Part shown: piece after piece, positions 60,114 to 64,000 of the stretch
Layout: each line of letters opens with the position of its first letter
How positions within the stretch are numbered: position 1 is the stretch's first letter
Source: Desulfofundulus kuznetsovii DSM 6115
GTDB lineage: Bacteria; Bacillota; Desulfotomaculia; Desulfotomaculales; Desulfovirgulaceae
DNA: 64,000 nt
NCBI RefSeq assembly: GCF_000214705.1
Contig: NC_015573.1
Coordinates: forward strand, 2,921,001-2,985,000
Reading direction: 5' to 3'
The notes under the pieces: generated by a model
Databases searched by the model: none
Seen by the model: only the letters and a program-made list of their open reading frames with translations
What the model was told of the DNA's origin: nothing
Translations under genes and position numbers: made by a program

Positions 60114-61072
60114 CACTCTCCACAAAGTTCAGTACCGGTTATAATCTCCTCCATGACACTGGCAAATTGTGATAATGAATTAAAATGATATAATTTAACT
60201 GCATTATTCCCAAGTCTATTTAATACGGCAGTTATTTCTTCTATTTCTCTGCGATAATTTGGGTTTAATGCGCTGGTTTGCGGCGCCGGGTAAGTGGAAG
60301 TGCTACAAGTAATAACTCCTTCAAAATCTACCACATGCGGGTTCTGGGTATTTCTCTGAGCGCCGTTGGGTTTGAGAAAAGTAAACAGTACGCTCTTCAA
60401 AAAAGCCCGCAGCCTTTTTTCCCTTTCCGCTTTATCTAAAACATAAGCCAAAGTAATATCATTCCGCCCAAGGCGATACAGGTCGAGATTTAATATTACG
60501 GCATACTGCCCGGAAGACGCTGGACGGTGAAAAATGTTTTGCCCGAGATTGGCTCCTTCTCCAGAACCGGCACCTCTCCCCTCGGAAACGTATTTTACAT
60601 GGAAATAAGCCTCCGTCCGGGTAGCCTCCGGACGCCCAATAACCCAGCCAAATTCCGCCACTGACTTGCGTCCTATGGCTCTGGCTTTACCACCTATTTC
60701 ACGTGTAATTAAAACTCCCTCGGCGTCATCAATAATGCAGCGGGATATGGCCCCACTTAAAATCACGTTGTCTTCCACTCCTTTTTCGAAGGAAGAAGCA
60801 AATGTATCGTCGGCTCCAATCCGGTTGGCGTTAAAAACGCAGCAACCTTCACATAACGGTAAATTCCCCTCCCTGGCCAATTGATACAGGTGCTCGGCTT
60901 GAATATGTTTAAACATATCACCTGAAATAGCGTTTACCGCGTGAATTTTTCCTTCCCTGTCAACAATTTGTACCTGGCGAGTCATCAGGTGATTGCCCTC
61001 CGAACCCTCGTTATTCAACGAATGAAGATCGAGGGTTAAAAGACCAGAAATAGCAAGCGATTGTATAGCCAT
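60113..61072 (-). CDS. cas7: Cas7 backbone subunit (Cst2/DevR family)
   Basis: 319 residues. It begins SLAISGLLTLDLHSLNNEGSEGN and continues VNAISGDMFKHIQAEHL, the DevR/Cst2 hallmark. Multiple copies of Cas7 coat the crRNA in Cascade. The loop GVLITREIGGKARAIGRKS and the segment KYVSEGRGAGSGEGANLGQN are also family-like. It lies 2 bp after cas8. Confidence 0.9.
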   Translation of the reverse strand: MAIQSLAISGLLTLDLHSLNNEGSEGNHLMTRQVQIVDREGKIHAVNAISGDMFKHIQAEHLYQLAREGNLPLCEGCCVFNANRIGADDTFASSFEKGVEDNVILSGAISRCIIDDAEGVLITREIGGKARAIGRKSVAEFGWVIGRPEATRTEAYFHVKYVSEGRGAGSGEGANLGQNIFHRPASSGQYAVILNLDLYRLGRNDITLAYVLDKAEREKRLRAFLKSVLFTFLKPNGAQRNTQNPHVVDFEGVITCSTSTYPAPQTSALNPNYRREIEEITAVLNRLGNNAVKLYHFNSLSQFASVMEEIITGTELCGE

Positions 61073-61074
61073 GA

Positions 61075-62736
61075 TCAGTTTTCCTCCTTTGATTTTTCTT
61101 CTTTTGCATAGCCATAGGCCAGAAGCAGCATACCAACCAGTTCTGAACCATTCTTGTTGATCAATTCCAAAACTTCATCAAGATCTTTATCGCTAATACT
61201 CTCCCGCCGCTCCTTTTTTTGCTCAGCGTGCCTGGCATTTTCCGCATTGTATTTCTGCACAAAATCACTTAAGGCAATTACAAATTGATCTTGAAACTTT
61301 ACCTTGCGCTTCCATTCTTGCGCCAAGCCATAATGTATCTCAAACACCTGGGTCCCTGAAGCTTTGCGGTACTGAGCATTCACCGTCGCCCTCCGAATCG
61401 CCCTGGCAATATTTTGAAACCCCTCATTTTCAATAATAGTTTTTAAATTGTAGGCCATAAACAACCTCCTTAAATTTGTTATTGAAAGTTGAGCTACCCA
61501 TTCATTTTGGGTCAATCTTTGCATAATATGAGTTGCATAATCAGTTGTAAACATTAAAAAATCATTCAAGCTGCCGCTACTAACAAAATTTCTATACTCC
61601 TGTAAAAGTGGTATATCGCCGGAATGTTCTTCATTTAAAGTGTTGATACATTGACGATGTTCAGAAATGATATCCAGCCAGGCTTCCGCATCATCACGCG
61701 TATTTACTGGAAACCAACCCGGTAAACCAAGAAACGATACATTCATAAGTGCTTTGCCGGTACCAAGACTTTTGAAATAAGCAGTAGAAATTCCTTTTAT
61801 GATTTCTTGAGGCCGGCGTTGCCGTATTTTTATCCTGCCTTCGCTACCGGCAAGGACCTCAGAGTTTACAATCAATATTTCGGCAATTCCCAAAACCGCA
61901 TTTATTTCTAATCTTAGTGAACCCCACAAACTTTGTTTTAATAATTCCTCCCGCACTAATTTTAAAGCAGAAATATTTATCTCACCTGGGGCCATAACCA
62001 ATATTTTGGTATCTTCACCCACACGATAACTGCTCATAGCTATATGCATGGCCCGATACTTCATCCATTCGTCAAACCAATCCACCACTTGATCTGACAA
62101 ACCACCTAAACCCACCCCGTCAGGCTTACTGCGGTGAACACCTTTCCCGGAAATAGGGCTGAACAACTGAAGGTTAGCGGCCGACAAACCCTTTTCCAAA
62201 TCTTGGTTACTTATTTTTTTTATTCGTTTGGCCACAATTTCTGCTATATCTTCCCTTTCCAGCAAGATCAGCAATAATGAATTATATCCATTTGAACCCA
62301 TGCGCAAACTATTAAAATCCTTAAGGAGTTGTATATCATTTCTGGGTGGATCCGGACGTTTTTCCTTTGGAATGATTTGTGTCTTTTTATTTTTTGAGGT
62401 TTTTTTAATTATCTTGTCAAAATCCCTGTATATAGCCTCTTTTTCTCTTTCAAGTTCATAATCGATAACTTCAATTCCGTACGGTGCACTATCGTTCTTC
62501 TTGTATTTAATGTAAGGGTAGCCGGGTAGGAGCTTAACACTCCTGGCTTTTTCTAAATCGATGGCGGGGTTAAGCAAAAGCTCATAGGCATCATTTTCAT
62601 CTTTAATAATCACTTCCCGTATAACCATACCTTCTTCTTCAAGCCAGGTGGAAAAAAGATCGGCCATGCCGATGGCCACTAAGGTATCTGCATAGGTCTG
62701 AGTGGCTTTAGGGATTCTGTAACTTTGTAATAACAT
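61075..62736 (-). CDS. cas8: Cas8 large subunit of a type I system
   Basis: 553 residues. It starts LQSYRIPKATQTYADTLVAIGMADLF, as Cas8a1/Cst1-like large subunits do, and continues with a long variable region. The last 120 residues, helical and charged (KYNAENARHAEQKKERRES), could serve as the small subunit (Cas11), which has no separate gene here. Assignment rests mostly on position between cas3 and cas7. Cas8 recognises the PAM. Confidence 0.75.
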   Translation of the reverse strand: MLLQSYRIPKATQTYADTLVAIGMADLFSTWLEEEGMVIREVIIKDENDAYELLLNPAIDLEKARSVKLLPGYPYIKYKKNDSAPYGIEVIDYELEREKEAIYRDFDKIIKKTSKNKKTQIIPKEKRPDPPRNDIQLLKDFNSLRMGSNGYNSLLLILLEREDIAEIVAKRIKKISNQDLEKGLSAANLQLFSPISGKGVHRSKPDGVGLGGLSDQVVDWFDEWMKYRAMHIAMSSYRVGEDTKILVMAPGEINISALKLVREELLKQSLWGSLRLEINAVLGIAEILIVNSEVLAGSEGRIKIRQRRPQEIIKGISTAYFKSLGTGKALMNVSFLGLPGWFPVNTRDDAEAWLDIISEHRQCINTLNEEHSGDIPLLQEYRNFVSSGSLNDFLMFTTDYATHIMQRLTQNEWVAQLSITNLRRLFMAYNLKTIIENEGFQNIARAIRRATVNAQYRKASGTQVFEIHYGLAQEWKRKVKFQDQFVIALSDFVQKYNAENARHAEQKKERRESISDKDLDEVLELINKNGSELVGMLLLAYGYAKEEKSKEEN

Positions 62737-62738
62737 GT

Positions 62739-64000
62739 TTATCCCTTCCTCATGAATTCACTGTTTTTCCGCTGGGAGGATTGATCCGCAAGCCTCAATA
62801 AGCGGACTGTAAACCAATAAAATGGTAAATATTTCTCACCCCCTGCGCTAGGACGCAGCAATTCTTTTTCACCAAAGGTTTTTCGATCCACCGCTGATGG
62901 TTTGTCGTCCAATTGCTTAACAAATGGCTCAAAACCTAATTCAATTAAACAATTATTAACATAATTTTTCATTCTCTGATCTACAACAAAATCACTCAAA
63001 TTAACTGCTCCAGCATTGTGGTGGCGTGCAATGGCCGTCCAGGCAACTAAAGCCAGTTCAGGATCGATTGAACCGTTCGGGTAATTCTCTAAAAAATCTA
63101 TTAAACTGTTTGCTACGGCAAAAGCTCCTTCCACGGCGTGCGGCCCGCGTTGATAACGCTGATCTTTTTGAAGATCCCTTTGCAACTGGTGATGTTTTTC
63201 CCAGCTGAAAGTAGAATGGGCAAGAGGTTCATTTTTCTTTAGCAAAGAGCAATCAGGATCAACAAGATATTGCCACGCACGAATAGCTTCCTGCCATTTA
63301 TTGTTAAGTTTGCCTGTGTCATGAAGCAAAAGGGTTATTCTAATTAAATCAATCAGAGCTTTGATTTCCATCCCCATTTTTGAAGAGATATTTTTAAGAG
63401 CCACTTGATGCCGTTCCAAAATTTTCATTCCTTCTTCTACCACTGAAAAAGCATGTTCCCGAAACGATTCACATTGGTATTCTGGTCGAATAATCAAAGG
63501 CTTCAGTGCGGCAGGATGGGTGATGGGTAAACCCGGCGTTCCCAAAGCCAATCCAATTTCTGGTGTATAACAGGCTATACCCGGGTGTAACGCAACCAGC
63601 CACCCGGCAGTCGTTAACTGCTTTACAGACGTCGCCTCCTTCCAATAAAAAACCCCGTTTTCCTCATTTCCGTCATCACCACTCACCAGAAATTTGGCCA
63701 CCCAGGCCTCCTTTTTATTATTAAAAAGATCTTGCAACGCCCAAAGACTGACCCGTGGCAAAGAAAGATATTCGACAGGAGAAAACAAATCGTGTTTTTC
63801 CGGATTATCATGAATTAAAACGTTAAGCGAGTCTACATCCCGGATTAAATTTCGCACCGCTGACAGCGTTCTGCCTTTTCCAGCCAATTCGATGGACAGA
63901 TTGACTTCCTGATACCGTCTTGGAAGATCTGCAATAACCCTGGCTATCTGGTCAGTTTCCTGTTTTTCAAGAACTTTTTCTAAAAACTGTTTTTCTCTCA
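62739..64000 (-). CDS. cas3: Cas3, C-terminal part with HD nuclease domain (cut by window edge)
   Basis: The frame is open from 62739 to the window end, giving at least 420 residues. The HD domain starts about residue 190 of the visible part: FREHAFSVVEEG (metal His), LLLHDTGKLNNKW (His-Asp), and RHHNAG. The remaining upstream part has no helicase motif in view but resembles the end of a helicase module (EKVLEKQETDQIARVI). The HD domain is therefore after the helicase, the reverse of the usual HD-helicase order. No start codon is visible. Confidence 0.8.
   Translation of the reverse strand, partial: REKQFLEKVLEKQETDQIARVIADLPRRYQEVNLSIELAGKGRTLSAVRNLIRDVDSLNVLIHDNPEKHDLFSPVEYLSLPRVSLWALQDLFNNKKEAWVAKFLVSGDDGNEENGVFYWKEATSVKQLTTAGWLVALHPGIACYTPEIGLALGTPGLPITHPAALKPLIIRPEYQCESFREHAFSVVEEGMKILERHQVALKNISSKMGMEIKALIDLIRITLLLHDTGKLNNKWQEAIRAWQYLVDPDCSLLKKNEPLAHSTFSWEKHHQLQRDLQKDQRYQRGPHAVEGAFAVANSLIDFLENYPNGSIDPELALVAWTAIARHHNAGAVNLSDFVVDQRMKNYVNNCLIELGFEPFVKQLDDKPSAVDRKTFGEKELLRPSAGGEKYLPFYWFTVRLLRLADQSSQRKNSEFMRKG

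Overview
The window looks like a chromosome segment of an anaerobic, probably thermophilic Firmicute of the Desulfotomaculum/Pelotomaculum group (Peptococcaceae). This is inferred from gene content: a three-subunit [FeFe]-hydrogenase beside a sensory hydrogenase, tungsten enzymes and tungstate uptake, sigma-54 control, CoA-linked beta-oxidation genes and a type I CRISPR system. No rRNA or tRNA gene was seen, so the placement is not proven.

Layout. (1) 1-5.1 kb, minus strand: a beta-oxidation / C4 acyl-CoA operon (MaoC hydratase, crotonase, 3-hydroxybutyryl-CoA dehydrogenase, SDR, thiolase, partial acyl-CoA synthetase). It is preceded by a clear sigma-54 promoter and faces a divergent GAF-PAS sigma-54 activator (5.7-7.7 kb). 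(2) 7.8-17.5 kb, minus: a ferredoxin that resembles the missing tail of HydB, a long-chain acyl-CoA synthetase with a FadR-type operator, a PP2C phosphatase plus PAS-containing sensory [FeFe]-hydrogenase pair, a UspA protein and hydABC, with Rex/CRP-like palindromes upstream. (3) 18.1-21.1 kb, plus: a frameshifted DUF4160 gene with DUF2442, then a candidate Moco/tungsten-cofactor riboswitch with two tandem terminators ahead of tupA and tupC. (4) 21.1-34.9 kb, minus: an AAA ATPase/TOPRIM pair that may be a defence module, larB, two moeA genes, the displaced tupB, and two tungsten aldehyde:ferredoxin oxidoreductase genes with their ferredoxin, MoaD/ThiS-like and MoeB-like genes. (5) 33.7-39.4 kb, minus: two iron-type alcohol dehydrogenases, a sensor kinase and an NtrC-type regulator, with a sigma-54 promoter and tandem repeats in front of the first dehydrogenase. 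Together with the AOR genes this suggests interconversion of alcohols, aldehydes and acids.

(6) 39.5-51.3 kb is an accessory graveyard: a MATE remnant, a roughly 400-nt structured RNA candidate, an FMN reductase, a truncated cas6, an IS1182-like element, a broken toxin-antitoxin pair, a broken RAMP gene, an IS21-like element inside a CRISPR spacer, and a 3.6-kb Mu/Tn7-like transposon whose transposase and AAA ATPase are fused in one protein, also inside the array. (7) 51.3-64 kb: the main CRISPR array (about 53 spacers, read on the minus strand, leader near 55.3-55.4 kb), then on the same strand a type I cas operon: cas3 (helicase then HD, partial), cas8, cas7, cas5, a HIRAN-domain protein, cas1, cas2, cas4 and csa1.

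Most unusual points: a HIRAN protein sitting between cas5 and cas1 in an operon with no cas6, the only cas6 in view being truncated; the fused transposase-ATPase transposon that interrupts the array; the riboswitch-like leader of the tungstate transporter; and the ATPase/TOPRIM pair. All calls come from reading the sequence; no database search was run.
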